From Crambe crambe (taxonomy: Eukaryota > Porifera > Demospongiae > Poecilosclerida > Crambeidae), in contig OZ004589.1 in NCBI GenBank assembly GCA_963924555.1, positions 6,758,001 through 6,822,000 on the forward strand: a stretch of DNA of 64,000 nt. Reading direction: 5' to 3'. Every line of letters begins with the position of its first letter. Within the stretch, counting starts at the first letter, position 1. The notes below the pieces were generated by a model that saw nothing but the letters and a program-made list of their open reading frames with translations, was not told the DNA's origin and did no database searches. Below are positions 1 to 11,284 of the stretch, in pieces. The translations under genes were made by a program, and so were the position numbers.

Positions 1-359
1 CACTGACGTAGTCCACCACAGGTTAACGCACACACTGCAAAGATACAGTAATTCACATTCAAGATATGAAAAACAGTCAAGACTCAACATAGCAAACTGG
101 CATTTTCAAAGATGCAATATATTAGCCCAATCATGGTTTTGATACTGTAATGATATTCATATCCTCACTCCTATTAAGTCCCATGAATATTGATATATGT
201 AGCCATTACAGATAATACTCATTAACAGTCATCATGCAAAATTATATATTCCAAATAGAAGACACCATTAAGTCTAGATTTTTTTTCCTTTGCAGAGTCC
301 TTCCTTGGAGGTGATTAAAGGGGTCATCTTTTAAATCGTCCCTCTTTCTACACCCTTAC
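1..359. other. left-edge non-coding stretch
   Basis: AT-rich DNA with no ORF of note. On the minus strand positions 358-359 form the GT of a good donor for the secreted gene at 360-828, so this stretch is probably its intron, with later exons to the left of the window. Confidence 0.5.
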
Positions 360-828
360 CTGAACAGTGTTCACTGTTGTTGTTGTTATTTCCAGCTCGT
401 CGAGGACTGAGACACAGAAAACAATCTCTCCGTAGAGTGCTATTCAAGGTAGCATCGGGTGGGGTGGTTACAGTGTTCTCAGAGCTTCCACTTACTACTA
501 TTCCCCACACGTCACCACTAGCGCAACTAAACTCAAATTGTGACATGGTTAGACTGTCATTGAGGTAGTACTCTGCCACCACTGATACATGCCTGTATCT
601 ACCTCTCATCCCTGCAGTTGCTTCGCACACCAGATTGTATTGCACGAGTTGGACTTCTACTGAATATGGCGTATCATCAGCAAGCCTTTCTGCTATCAAG
701 CCATTTGCAGTGGGTGCAGTTGAGTTTCCCAAGTCTTCAGCTGTGAGCTTAGTACAAGACTGACCACAGACTGGAGTGATAAATCCGTTCAGACAGAGTC
801 CTAAAACAAGTATGCATAAAGTTTTCAT
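360..828 (-). CDS. secreted protein, first coding exon (partial gene)
   Basis: The exon starts at an ATG (828) followed by a clear signal peptide of about 22 residues (MKTLCILVLGLCLNGF...VCG). The mature part is about 134 residues with several cysteines, N-glycosylation sequons (NST, NDS, NST) and a C-x-x-C pair near the end (DCFLCL). The reading frame remains open past 360, but a strong donor (CAG|GTAAGG) at 360/359 suggests splicing in phase 1, which would remove an asparagine-rich tail. The downstream exon is not in the window. I do not recognise the domain; the spacing of Cys, Tyr and Trp suggests a beta-type extracellular module. It is divergent from the pseudogene starting at 1131, with 302 bp between the two ATGs. 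Confidence 0.6.
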
Positions 829-1049
829 GACTCTTGCTGGCTACAGCACAAAAAGTGTAACACTTTTTGTGGGCGAAAACTTACTGCGCATGGACGGACA
901 TAAATTTTTTTTTTTTTTTTTTTTTCGGACATAAACCGAATGCGCATGCTCAAGAGCGTCCAGGGCTCCGTCTGGACGCCAAATATTACTCGATTGCTGT
1001 TTCTGACTGGCTCATAAACACATACCCATGGTTTCGTAAGTTCCTTGAG
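829..1049. promoter_or_regulatory. divergent promoter region with poly-T tract
   Basis: Region between two divergent secreted genes. It contains an inverted pair, 'cacaaaaagtg' near 847 and 'cactttttgtg' near 861, and a poly-T run near 906-925. An ORF across it has no signal peptide and is not believed. Confidence 0.35.
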
Positions 1050-1060
1050 TATATAATAAG
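1050..1060 (+). promoter_or_regulatory. TATA box of pseudogene copy
   Basis: TATATAATAAG lies 81 bp upstream of the ATG at 1131. It corresponds to the TATA boxes of the intact relatives. Confidence 0.5.
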
Positions 1061-1130
1061 CCGAATGGAGGTTCTAGGCTACAACCCTCCACCAATCTAT
1101 CTTAGCTACCACTATAAACAATCTTAGTCA

Positions 1131-2066
1131 ATGTCCACATACTTTATTGTAATACTGCTAATAGCAGTGCCTGCTATCGCAGCAGGAGTGGATCCACCCT
1201 TGGAGTCTTCAGGGATGATGGAACCCAGGAATTTGAGCTGCTTGGAGGTGGAGTTAATGACAACCTCATCACCTCGACGTCCCTATGATTGCTCGATCAC
1301 CACCTTCCGGCAAGCACGTGCAGCCGTCTCATTCGAGAAAGGCTTAGATCTGATCCAGGATCTACATGACAGGAGCCTCAGGGTGAGTAAATATAGTGCC
1401 TCTAGCTAAACAGTTGCTATAATAGCTAATACAAGATTATGATCTGTTCAGTAGTTGCTCCTACATTCTATGGTTTTGTTGTTGTTGTTGTTGTTGTTGT
1501 TTTTAAATTTTGTTGCTTTTTTCTTTTCCCTTGTAGCATTTGATTGAGCAAACACAATGTCCCGACGAAACCCTCAGCTTGCTTAATATGCAGACTACGA
1601 AAATCTTCAGCACCATGGACTACAGGGTATGGTGGAATCAATAGCTAAAGTCAATGGACATGCTGCCTTGGTGCAGACCACCCTTGCTACAAACCACAGC
1701 AACGACATGCAGGCCTTGTACGACATCCTACAGGGGATAGCAAAGGAGAGATAATAATTTGTGCTATATTTCAATAATAACAGGTTCTCCTTTTTATTAA
1801 AAACAGCTTTCACCAGAATATTGCAGAAATTGTCTAACGACTCCCTTGCTCCAAAACAGTGCTTCATGACCCCCAATTTGAAGATCAATATTTTCTTCAG
1901 AGACTGCAACATCGTCAGCTACATCTCAAAGACAGTTTCACTTGAGATGAGAAGAGTAAGAAGGAACACGCGATCATGGATTGATGGTCAAGGGGTGATC
2001 AGCACAAGAGACTGGCTAGCTGCCCACGTTCAGAAGAACTCACCTGCTTACGGCAAACTCTTGTGA
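1131..2066 (+). pseudogene. secreted helical protein, family A, broken copy
   Basis: This copy has the same three-exon layout as the intact genes at 3215, 7075 and 11285. Exon 1 (1131-1382) is intact, with signal peptide MSTYFIVILLIAVPAIAAG and the conserved YDCS and RQARA motifs. Exon 2 (1537 to about 1750) is homologous to LLNYADYENLQHHGLQGM but has lost one base near 1583, and its 3' end lacks the usual TYIL|GTAAG donor. Exon 3 (1807-2066) has lost one C in a CCCC run near 1845. Its end (SWIDGQG, STRDWLAAHVQ, KLL) remains readable. It looks like a recently decayed host gene; the very similar 3' fragment at 5436-5927 carries different lesions. Confidence 0.75.
1482..1502 (+). repeat. (GTT)n microsatellite
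   Basis: Short GTT run in the pseudogene intron, just before its pyrimidine tract. Confidence 0.8.
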
Positions 2067-3111
2067 TCTAGCTACTGTATATAGCCTACAAGATTCAAAC
2101 ATGAACCAATCAGATCTCTCCTATTACTGTATAGTTTAGTCTACATAATTATTATTGTAGCAGTTAACTGGTAGCGATAATAATTCTAATTATAATGCAT
2201 AAGGTGATTAATATCACCATAATAACTACCATGAGATAATAATATAGCCAAGATTAGCAATGAAGTTTATGCGATCATTTTCCTTCCAGACTCCATTGGG
2301 GTCCCAGAAAAGGATATAGTATTTCAAAAGTATGCCTGTAGAATTCTTTCACTTTTCGGTTGCCCAAGAATCATCCAATACATGTGGAAATTAACCTGCC
2401 ACAGACTAGCTATATATACCCTAAGCTGTTTTTCCTTCCTTCTTAATTAAGCCTGGAGAATCAGATGAATCTGCTGCTCTGTTATGATAGCTTCCACCAC
2501 ACTAGTCAGTGGAATATCTATAGCTATAGCGATGTTGTTGTTGTTGTTATTGTTGTTGTTGTTGGTGGTGGTGGTGGCCGGTGGTGGTGGTGTTTGTTGT
2601 TATTATTTCAGCCCCAACTACAGTAGTTTGCAGAACAGCTGTCATGCATAAGGCAGTGCATGCAGCGGCTCTGGAATAGCCAGTGGCTGAACAATACAGG
2701 GCTAACTAGCTATATGATCATTGTTTCCAAGCCATAAATACTTCAAGGCCACCACCTATCCCTGCCTGATGCATGACAATCAAGTTGTCGCAAACTACTG
2801 TATAATATATATATATATATACCATGTAGCTATACCAGAAGCAAATCAGGTATAAAGTGCTAGGACTGTATTACAATGAAGTATTGCATTATCATTGTGT
2901 AACATATTGTGGCTGACGGTGGGCACAAATGCACTGAAATTTGAAGGGGAAAGAGGACACGTGTGATCATGCATTGCTGCAATATACATGCAGGTATAAG
3001 AAAGACTGCTAGCTATATCCAAGCTTTTCCTCCCCCTCATCTCATATTAAGAGTATAATTATAAAGAGCAGCCATATGTAATCTACACCTGTGCAGAGTG
3101 GCTTCTCTAGC
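2067..3111. other. intergenic, duplicated at 5928-6970
   Basis: No gene seen. It holds a (GTT)n/(GGT)n microsatellite at about 2532-2595 and a short dispersed repeat containing 'tttcagccccaactacagta' (about 2608). The whole stretch is repeated with small indels at about 5928-6970 as part of the tandem duplication. Confidence 0.8.
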
Positions 3112-3120
3112 TATATAAAG
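3112..3120 (+). promoter_or_regulatory. TATA box
   Basis: TATATAAAG lies about 103 bp upstream of the ATG at 3215 and is exactly conserved in the duplicate (6971). The sequence between it and the ATG (cagaacagaaacactc..., cacagcacagcagc) is also conserved and probably forms the 5' UTR. Confidence 0.65.
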
Positions 3121-3214
3121 CAGAACAGAAACACTCAAGACAGCAACGAATATCACAGCACAGCAGCTAAGACCACTTCACAACCAATCTCTTCTTCCAT
3201 TTATCACTCTCATA

Positions 3215-4221
3215 ATGACATACCTCTATGATAATTCCTACTGTACAAAATGCCTCATCGCTATACTATTAATAGCAGTGCCTGCAATCGCAGGCTTACC
3301 GCTATCTCCAGGCGCTGGTGATAACATCACCGGCAACTCGAGCGAGATGGTGGAGTCGACCGCCGGCGCCAGCTCCAACGGTACTGAGGTGGAGCTGACG
3401 CCCTCCACATCTCCCCACGCTCCCTACGACTGCTCGGCGGCAAATTCGACCTTCAGACAGGCCCGTGCTATAGCATCGTTCAAGAAGGGCTTGAATTTGA
3501 TCGATGATCTCCGGGAGAGAAGTCTTGGGGTGAGCGAGCATAATAACGCATCACGTGCATGCTTTCAGTACCTGAGCTCCGGATATTATTATTATTATCT
3601 ATGGTTTTTTGTTTTATCTCCACAGCGTTTAATTGTGACGCAACAAAAAGGTTGCCCTCCTAATGACATCACCCTCAGCATGCTCAATGTAGCAGATTAT
3701 CCAGACCTTAGGCGCACTGGCCTACAGGGCATGGCGGACTCCGTAGCAAAGGTCAAGGTATATGCGGCCCTAGTGAAAAAGAGTCTCGATGCGAACTACA
3801 GTGATGATATGCAGGCCTTGTATGACATCCTTCAGGGCATAACAAAGGAAATATATATCTTGGTAAGTAGCTCTACGAAATTACTACCTTGTGAAGTAGG
3901 CTTAGTTACGCTAAAGAGTTAGCAAATAATATTACTGTAGAATTCATCTCTTTTTTATTACCATAGCTTTCACCAGAATACTGTGGAACTTGTCTAGCAT
4001 CCCCAGATCGGTGCTTCACAATTCCCAACCTGAGGATCGATCTTTACTTCAGAAGGCACTGCAACATCATCAGCCATATCTCAAGCACAGTTTCACTTGA
4101 AATGAGGGGAGTGAGAGAGTACACACAGTCTTGGATTGATGGTCATGGGGCGATCAGCACAAGAGACTGGCTAGCTGCCCACGTTCGGAGTAACTCACCT
4201 GCTTATACCAAACTCTTGTGA
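3215..4221 (+). CDS. secreted helical protein, family A, copy 1 (cytokine-like layout)
   Basis: Three exons: 3215-3529, 3626-3862 and 3967-4221, giving 268 residues. Both introns are short and in phase 0. Residues 1-26 are a signal peptide after a short hydrophilic lead. A Ser/Thr-rich stretch with sequons (NIT, NSS, NGT) follows, then the YDCS motif. Predicted helices come next: RQARAIASFKKGLNLIDDLR, then PDLRRTGLQGMADSVAKVKV, then DDMQALYDILQGITKEIYIL, and finally a Cys-rich link (EYCGTC, DRCF) into a last long helix around HCNIISHISSTVSLEMRGVR and a DWLAAHV tail. I do not know a named family. The layout of signal peptide, four helical segments, disulfide candidates and phase-0 introns resembles class I helical cytokine genes; that is inference. 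The protein differs from the copy at 7075 by only about two residues. Confidence 0.8.
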
Positions 4222-5435
4222 AGATAAAAATTGTGAACTTTATAGGTATCAACATAATCTGAACAGCTCATCATCACCGTCATTCATCATAGTCAATTAT
4301 ATCTATTAGATTTAGCTTCAAATTATCATCAGACATTATCACTTAAAATATAAAAATTAGCAATCAATAATCATTACCTGTAGTGCTAGAGCATATCAAT
4401 GAATTGAATTACCGTTTCCAATGTATGGATATAGTGAATATGGCATAATAATGGCTGCTAATATCTGCTTATTCTCATGATTTCAACACAGATATACGTA
4501 CAATTGCTATGTAGCTATAGGACACAGTATCCTTTATTCAGAGAGGCCACTGCAGGTGTTTCATTAGGCGATTCTTCAGAGTGTATTATTATTATGATAT
4601 TGTTTGAATTTCAATCCATTGATAAAAATTAAAATATTATTATTATCATTGTATGCTGTTATGATTTGTGATTGCAGGTGAAAGGTGGTCATAAACAATA
4701 AAATAAATTTAAAAAAAACTATAGTGGTTGGTTGGTGGTCGCTGTTTAAAAATTCCTACTGCACTTAATTAAAATAAAGCTAATTTCCATTATACTGTTC
4801 TATTATACGAGTCTATGCTATCTTTGAGATTGGGTAGAAGTTGGCAGAGTTGTTGGGCAATTGGTGGCAGTCAAAGTTTCCTCAGCAGAGTCTTGGTATG
4901 CCACGTAGTGAAGGTAAATCCGATTCTGGTCTTTCAAGGATTGGTAGGTGTACTTGTACAATTCCAGTAGACAAGAGTCGCTCATATCTGCCGGAACTGA
5001 CGGGCAAGGACGACAATCATCAGATTCAAGCTAAAATTAGTAAAATGGTAGGTTTTAGCTTTAATGTGGCACGTCTATAACACAGTCACTTATATCTTGC
5101 AAGGCCATGATGATAAAACATTTGAGGGATCAAAGTCAAGATCAATGAGTTGTATCTTTGCTAGCTATAATGCTTACAGTATAGAAGCTGCTGTTTCGGA
5201 GAAGTCTAGTGATATTCCTGATTCCATCAGCAAGTTCTTGCATTCTGCAATCCCTGCTTTCCAGCTGCTGCTGAACCTCTTCCATGACTGCTACTTGGTA
5301 GTGGGTGTTGCAGTCACCAGAAGGAAGGAGAGGGGAAGTTGGACAAGTGATCTATATAGAGAAAAAATAAGTGTGATTACAGTCTGCACTTTATCCACAA
5401 TAATATTATTGACAGGCTACCCAAGTATTAGATAT
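4222..5435. other. intergenic, end of duplicated unit 1
   Basis: AT-rich 3' flank of the family A gene. Two open stretches (about 4841-5080 and 5064-5340) are repeated at 8716-8955 and 8939-9241 only because the segment is duplicated. They lie in different frames and have no signal peptide or recognised motif, so I do not call them genes. The unit ends at 'aagtattagatattca' (about 5432). Confidence 0.6.
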
Positions 5436-5927
5436 TCAATTGCTTAACTATGCAGACTACGAAAATCTTCAGCACCATGGACTACAGGGTATGGTGGAAT
5501 CAATAGCTAAAGTCAATGGACATGCTGCCTTGGTGCAGACCACCCTTGCTACAAACCACAGCAATGACATGCAGACCTTGTACGACATCCTACAGGGGAT
5601 AGCAAAGGAGACATACATCTTGGTAAGATCTAGCTATAATATCATAGTTAACAGGTTCTCCTTTTTATTAAAAACAGCTTTCACCGAAATTGTCTAACGA
5701 CTCCCCTTGCTCCAAAGCAGTGCTTCATGATCCCTAATTCAAAGATCAATATTTTCTTCAGGGACTGCAACATCGTCAGCTACATCTCAAAGACAGTTTC
5801 ACTCGAGATGAGAAGAGTAAGAAGGAACACGCGATCATGGATTGATGGTCAAGGGGTGATCAGCACAAGAGACTGGCTAGCTGCCCACGTTCAGAAGAAC
5901 TCACCTGCTTATGGCAAACTCTTGTGA
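5436..5927 (+). pseudogene. family A fragment lacking exon 1
   Basis: It begins abruptly inside exon 2 at the duplication junction, with the LLNYADYENLQHHGLQGM segment open to TYIL and a good donor (GTAAGA) near 5621. Exon 3 starts at the usual acceptor but has lost about 11 bp after LSP, so its frame is broken. The rest (SWIDGQG...KLL, stop 5925-5927) matches the pseudogene at 1131-2066. It lacks promoter and signal peptide, so it cannot make the family protein. It is the junction relic of the tandem duplication. Confidence 0.8.
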
Positions 5928-6970
5928 TCTAGCTACTGTATATAGCCTACAAGATTCAAACATGAACCAATCAGATCTCTCCTATTACTGTATAGTTTAG
6001 TCTACATAATTATTATTGTAGCAGTTAACTGGTAGCAATAATAATTCTAATTCTAATATTACTGCATAATGTGTTCTGGTGATTAATATTGCCATGATAA
6101 CTACCATGAGATAATAATAAGCCAAGATTAGCAATGAAGTTTATGCGATCATTTTCGTTCCAGGCTCCATGGGGGTCCCAGAAAAGGATATAGTATTTCA
6201 AAAGTATGCCTGTAGAATTCTTTCACTTTTTGGTTGCCCAAGAATCATCCAATACATGTGGAAATTAACCTGCCACAGACTATATAGCTACCCTAAGCTG
6301 TTTTTCCTTCCTTCTTAATTAAGCCTGGAGAATCAGATGAATCTGCTGCTCTGTTATGATAGCTTCCACCACACTAGTCAGTGGAATATCTATAGCTATA
6401 GCGATGCTGTTGTTGTTGTTGTTGTTGTTGTTATTGTTGTTGTGGTGGTGGTGGTGGTAGTGGTGGTGTTTGTTGTTATTATTGTCCCATCTCCACACTA
6501 AATTTCAGCCCCAACTACAGTAGTTTGCAGAACAGTTGTCATGCAGTGGCTCTGGAATAGCTAGTGGCTAAGAACAATACAGGGCTAACTAGCTATATGA
6601 ATTGTTTCCAAGCCATAAAATACTTCAAGGCCACCACCTATCCCTGCCTGATGCATGATAATTGTCGCAAACTAGCTATCATAGCTAAGTCTACCATGTA
6701 GCTACCAGTAGCAAATCAGGTATGAAGTGTTAATTCTCTCTGGGACGTATTACAATGAAGTATTGCATTATCATTGTGTAACATAATATTGTGGCTGACG
6801 GTGGGCACAAATGCACTGAAATTAAAGGGGACACGTGTGCTCATGCATTGCTGCAATATACATGCAGGTATACCCAAGCTTTTCCTCAAACTTTTCCTCC
6901 TAAGAGTATACCTATAATTATAAAGAGCAGCCATATGTAATCTACATCTGTGCAGAGTGGCTTCTCTAGC
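5928..6970. other. intergenic, duplicate of 2067-3111
   Basis: No gene seen. It has a (GTT)n/(GGT)n microsatellite at about 6408-6474. Compared with unit 1 it contains an extra 'tctccacactaaatttcagc' block at about 6489, the reverse complement of a block seen twice at 12838-12975. Confidence 0.75.
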
Positions 6971-6979
6971 TATATAAAG
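6971..6979 (+). promoter_or_regulatory. TATA box
   Basis: TATATAAAG lies 104 bp upstream of the ATG at 7075, identical to the copy at 3112. Confidence 0.65.
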
Positions 6980-7074
6980 CAGAACAGAAACACTCCAAGA
7001 CAGCAACGAATATCACAGCACAGCAGCTAAGACCACTTCACAACCAATCTCTTCTTCCATTTATCACTCTCATA

Positions 7075-8075
7075 ATGACATACCTCTATGATAATTCCTA
7101 CTGTACAAAATGCCTCATCGCTATACTATTAATAGCAGTGCCTGCAATCGCAGGCTTACCGCTATCTCCAGGCGCTGGTGATAACATCACCGGCAACTCG
7201 AGCGAGATGGTGGAGTCGACCGCCGGCGCCAGCTCCAACGGTACTGAGGTGGAGCTGACGCCCTCCACATCTCCCCACGCTCCCTACGACTGCTCGGCGG
7301 CAAATTCGACCTTCAGACAGGCCCGTGCTATAGCATCGTTCAAGAAGGGCTTGAATTTGATCGATGATCTCCGGGAGAGAAGTCTTGGGGTGAGCATAAT
7401 AACGCATCACGTGCATGCTTTCAGTACCTCCGGATATTATTATTATTATTATCTATGGTTTTTTGTTTTATCTCCACAGCGTTTAGTTGTGACGCAACAA
7501 AAAGGTTGCCCTCCTAATGACATCACCCTCAGCATGCTCAATGTAGCAGATTATCCAGACCTTAGGCGCACTGGCCTACAGGGCATGGCGGACTCCGTAG
7601 CGAAGGTCAAGGTATATGTGGCCCTAGTGAAAAAGAGTCTCGATGCGAACTACAGTGATGATATGCAGGCCTTGTATGACATCCTTCAGGGCATAACAAA
7701 GGAAATATATATCTTGGTAAGTAGCTCCACGAAATTACTACCTTGTGAAGTAGGCCTAGTTACGCTAAAGAGTTAGCAAATAATATTACTGTAGAATTCA
7801 TCTCTTTTTTATTACCATAGCTTTCACCAGAATACTGTGGAACTTGTCTAGCATCTCCAGATCGGTGCTTCACAATTCCCAACCTGAGGATCGATCTTTA
7901 CTTCAGAAGGCACTGCAACATCATCAGCCATATCTCAAGCACAGTTTCACTTGAAATGAGGGGAGTGAGAGAGTACACACAGTCTTGGATTGATGGTCAT
8001 GGGGCGATCAGCACAAGAGACTGGCTAGCTGCCCACGTTCGGAGTAACTCACCTGCTTATACCAAACTCTTGTGA
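7075..8075 (+). CDS. secreted helical protein, family A, copy 2
   Basis: Three exons: 7075-7389, 7480-7716 and 7821-8075, giving 268 residues. Exon lengths are identical to copy 1 (315, 237, 255 nt), with phase-0 introns. Exon 1 is identical in protein sequence to copy 1. Exon 2 differs at two positions (RLVV for RLIV, VYVALV for VYAALV). Intron 1 differs by small indels in a TTA/ATT microsatellite. The near-identity of exons and introns points to very recent duplication or gene conversion. Function is unknown; see copy 1 for the layout. Confidence 0.8.
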
Positions 8076-9385
8076 AGATAAAAATCGTGAACTTTATAGG
8101 TATCAACATAATCTGAACAGCTCATCATCACCGTCATTCATCATAGTCAATTATATCTATTAGATTTAGCTTCAAATTATCATCAGACATTATCACTTAA
8201 AATATAAAAATTAGCAATCAATAATCATTACCTGTAGTGCTAGAGCATATCAATGAATTGAATTACCGTTTCCAATGCTTTATACCTACACGTATGGATA
8301 TAGTGAATATGGCATAATAATGGCTGCTAATATCTGCTTATTCTCATGATTTCAACACAGATATACAATTGCTATGTAGCTATAGGACACAGTATCCTTT
8401 ATTCAGAGAGGCCACTGCAGGTGTTTCATTAGGCGATTCTTCAGAGTGTATCATTATTATGATAATATATGTGAATTTCAATCCATCGATAAAAATTAAA
8501 TATTAAATATTATTATTATCATTGTATGCTGTTATGATTTGTGATTGCAGGTGAAAGGTGGTCATAAACAATAAAATAAATTTAAAAAAAACTATAGTGG
8601 TTGGTTGGTGGTCGCTGTTTAAAAATTCCTACTGCACTTAAAATTAAAATAAAGCTAATTTCCATTATACTGTTCTATTATACGAGTCTATGCTATCTTT
8701 GAGATTGGGTAGAAGTTGGCAGAGTGGTTGGGCAATTGGTGGCAGTCAAAGTTTCCTCAGCAGAGTCTTGGTATGCCACGTAGTGAAGGTAAATCCGATT
8801 CTGGTCTTTCAAGGATTGGTAGGTGTACTTGTACAATTCCAGTAGACAAGAGTCGCTCATATCTGCCGGAACTGACGGGCAAGGACGACAATCATCAGAT
8901 TCAAGCTAAAATTAGTAAAATGGTAGGTTTTAGCTTTAATGTGGCACGTCTATAACACAGTCACTTATATCTTGCAAGGCCATGATGATAAAACATTTGA
9001 GGGATCAAAGTCAAGATCAATGAGTTGTATCTTTGCTAGCTATAATGCTTACAGTATAGAAGCTGCTGTTTCGGAGAAGTCTAGTGATATTCCTGATTCC
9101 ATCAGCAAGTTCTTGCATTCTGCAATCCCTGCTTTCCAGCTGCTGCTGAACCTCTTCCATGACTGCTACGTGGTAGTGGGTGCTGCAGTCACCAGAAGGA
9201 AGGAGAGGGAAAGTCGGACAAGTGACCTAGATAGGTGTTAAAGAGAAAAAATAAGCGTGATTACAGTCTGCATTTTATCCACATAATAATTATTATTGAC
9301 AGGCTACACTAACCATACATACATAATAATTTATGCCCAAGTATTAGATATTCAGGGTGATTACTGCCATGCAATAACAATCATT
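8076..9385. other. intergenic, end of duplicated unit 2
   Basis: Duplicate of 4222-5435 with small changes. Homology stops near 9355, right after 'tattagatattca'. The exon fragment that follows this point in unit 1 is absent here. Confidence 0.7.
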
Positions 9386-10579
9386 CTAAAGATACTGTGC
9401 AATTGAAAAACAGTGTGAAGACGAAAGAGCTATTTTTAGCACAATAATCATTACCATGGATCTATCAGGAATATGTAGCCTTATACAAGACCGTATTTTA
9501 ATGCATAAAAGATGACCTACCAATTTCACTCTCTCTTCGATTATGTGGAGATCTCGTCGGATCGAAAGAGGCACTCTACATGTCAAATTCAAGCGTCTCA
9601 CTCCTAGAACGTAATTATTGATCCATCCAAACAGATCCTTCAGTTTATTTTGAACCATATGCACCACACACTTTTCCTCAGATGGAATCATGACTCCATT
9701 ATTACCAGCACTGCAAGCTGTTGAGTGACACTCACACACACTTGCTACCTGCATAGCAAAACATTGGGTGATGCGCAAGAACTAGGGGAACAGTTTAATT
9801 ATGCTATTATATAATAATGTAGCTGTGATTACTTAGAGCTGGTGGCCTTCTGTGGCTGTCTCTACTGTACAGAAGTAATCTAATCAAAATCATCACAGAC
9901 TTGCAGAACATTATATAGCTAACTGCTAGGGTAGCATGTTAGCTATGAAACTATATAATTTGTATTCCAAGAATACAATACACAAGGCAAGGACTTACAG
10001 TCTGGTTCCAGAAGGGGAGAATGGAACTCTTCAGTCTGTATAGATCTTCACGACTGATATAAGTGAGAGTGCTCTCAATACTTATGAGGTGCTCAACGTT
10101 TCGTTTCAAAACTTCAAAATCGTCTGTCAAGGTATTATCGAAAGACCGTGGTCTGGGGCATTCACTTGGGCTCTGTGATAATGGCAATTCAAAATGGCAG
10201 AGTAAAGTTTTATTGTTGTTCTTTCTAGCTAGCACTATGATATAGAATGTGTTTAATCTTCATCTATTAGGCAATCTTTACAAATTGAAACCTTTTCCCA
10301 ACTATATATTTATTATCAGTTCTGTCCATGTTAATTTTACGTATTATTTGGTTTTATATAGCTTTAACTGATCACAATGTATAAGACACATGATATTATT
10401 ATACGTACCTTTAACAGGGATTCTTGCAAGCACTGTGAATCATGGAGCAGGTTTAGATTGGGAATTCTACATTCAGTTGACGGAGGAGATGTAGTCACGG
10501 GAGAGTTCGAGATTGGGACAGAGTTGGCATAGTAGATTGCTGAAAGTAGTACTATGAAGAGGCTTGATGTGGTGAACAT
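9386..10579 (-). CDS. secreted three-exon protein, orphan, helical
   Basis: Coding exons on the minus strand are 10409-10579, 9999-10172 and 9386-9748, giving 235 residues. Both introns are phase 0, as in the neighbouring family A genes. Exon 1 gives a signal peptide (MFTTSSLFIVLLSAIYYANS) and a Ser/Thr/Pro stretch. Exon 2 gives a helical run (DDFEVLKRNVEHLISIESTL and following). Exon 3 gives a Cys-rich patch (VCECHSTAC) and a further amphipathic helix (VVHMVQNKLKDLFGWINNYV). I see no direct similarity to family A beyond architecture. The last 40 residues are hydrophobic and odd, so the true 3' end may involve another splice. It is an unrecognised secreted protein. Confidence 0.6.
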
Positions 10580-10690
10580 TTTGCTTATGACTATTATAAT
10601 TATAGAGTTGAATTGGCCGGATTCTAACTTGCTTGTAGACCTTTTTTTTTTGACTTCTTGGATTTGTGGTTTGTGCTATCATTCTGCCTC

Positions 10691-10700
10691 ATTTATATAG
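10691..10700 (-). promoter_or_regulatory. TATA box
   Basis: CTATATAAAT read on the minus strand, about 112-121 bp upstream of the ATG at 10579, in the same relative place as in the family A genes. Confidence 0.5.
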
Positions 10701-11206
10701 CATAGCATAGCATAGCTACTTCATGGATTTCATAGCATGAATAATCCAAACACGAGCAGGTAGAGTACTAGAGAGTGTACTTAGCGGGGATTTGCATCAA
10801 AAACTGACAATGTTATTTAAAAAAATACTGTGCATTACTTCATCCTGTCCTCTTTTCCCCCAACATCACAGTTTTTGTATCGCTGTTTTTTGCTTGTTCA
10901 AGCATTTCAGATTGACTATCTATAGCTAACAGATTGAGAATAAGCTAGAAGGACTAGCTAGATTAGTTCAATTGATAGCAAAGAACTAATAGCTAGCTAT
11001 GCTAGCTACAAAGATCGTGCATGGCCAGAAAAGATTTTTTCCAACTGTATACATGTAGCTATATGTGTGTAAAGGAGGAGCTCTATAAATCAGCTAACCA
11101 TGTTTCCTCCATAGAGAAAGCCATAACGTGCAGCATGGCTGCGGAAGAAGGGGGAAAAGGAAGGAGAAAATACGTGGGACTAGCATGGTTCAGGCTTCCA
11201 TGGTGA
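10701..11206. other. divergent intergenic region
   Basis: Shared upstream region of the minus-strand orphan and the plus-strand family A gene at 11285. It is AT-rich with 'tagctagc' runs and a short 'catag' repeat at 10699-10720. A 61-residue ORF at 11021 is not believed. Confidence 0.6.
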
Positions 11207-11214
11207 TATAAAAG
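11207..11214 (+). promoter_or_regulatory. TATA box
   Basis: TATAAAAG (context GATATAAAAG) lies 78 bp upstream of the ATG at 11285. Confidence 0.65.
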
Positions 11215-11284
11215 TAGAATAGAGGTCCTCCCTCTTCCAACCAAAGCGAGCACCAAAATCTTCTAACCACATCCAATCTGAATC

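Larger units (their letters stand above)
1580..9355. repeat. tandem segmental duplication, two units of about 3.86 kb
   Basis: Unit 1 runs from about 1580 to 5435 and unit 2 from about 5436 to 9355. Matching landmarks are offset by about 3860 bp: the LQHHGLQGM segment (1600/5460), gene ATGs (3215/7075), and the 'aagtattagatattca' end (about 5432/9340). Identity inside the genes is nearly complete, so the event is recent. Each unit holds one intact family A gene and, at its start, one broken family A 3' end. Confidence 0.85.

Noticed and set aside
867-1127. 86-residue ORF upstream of the family A pseudogene
   Set aside because: It covers a poly-T tract and the TATA region and has no homologue in the duplicated promoters.
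4841-5447. Two overlapping ORFs repeated at 8716-9241
   Set aside because: They are shared only because the whole segment is duplicated; they lie in different frames with no recognised motif or signal peptide.
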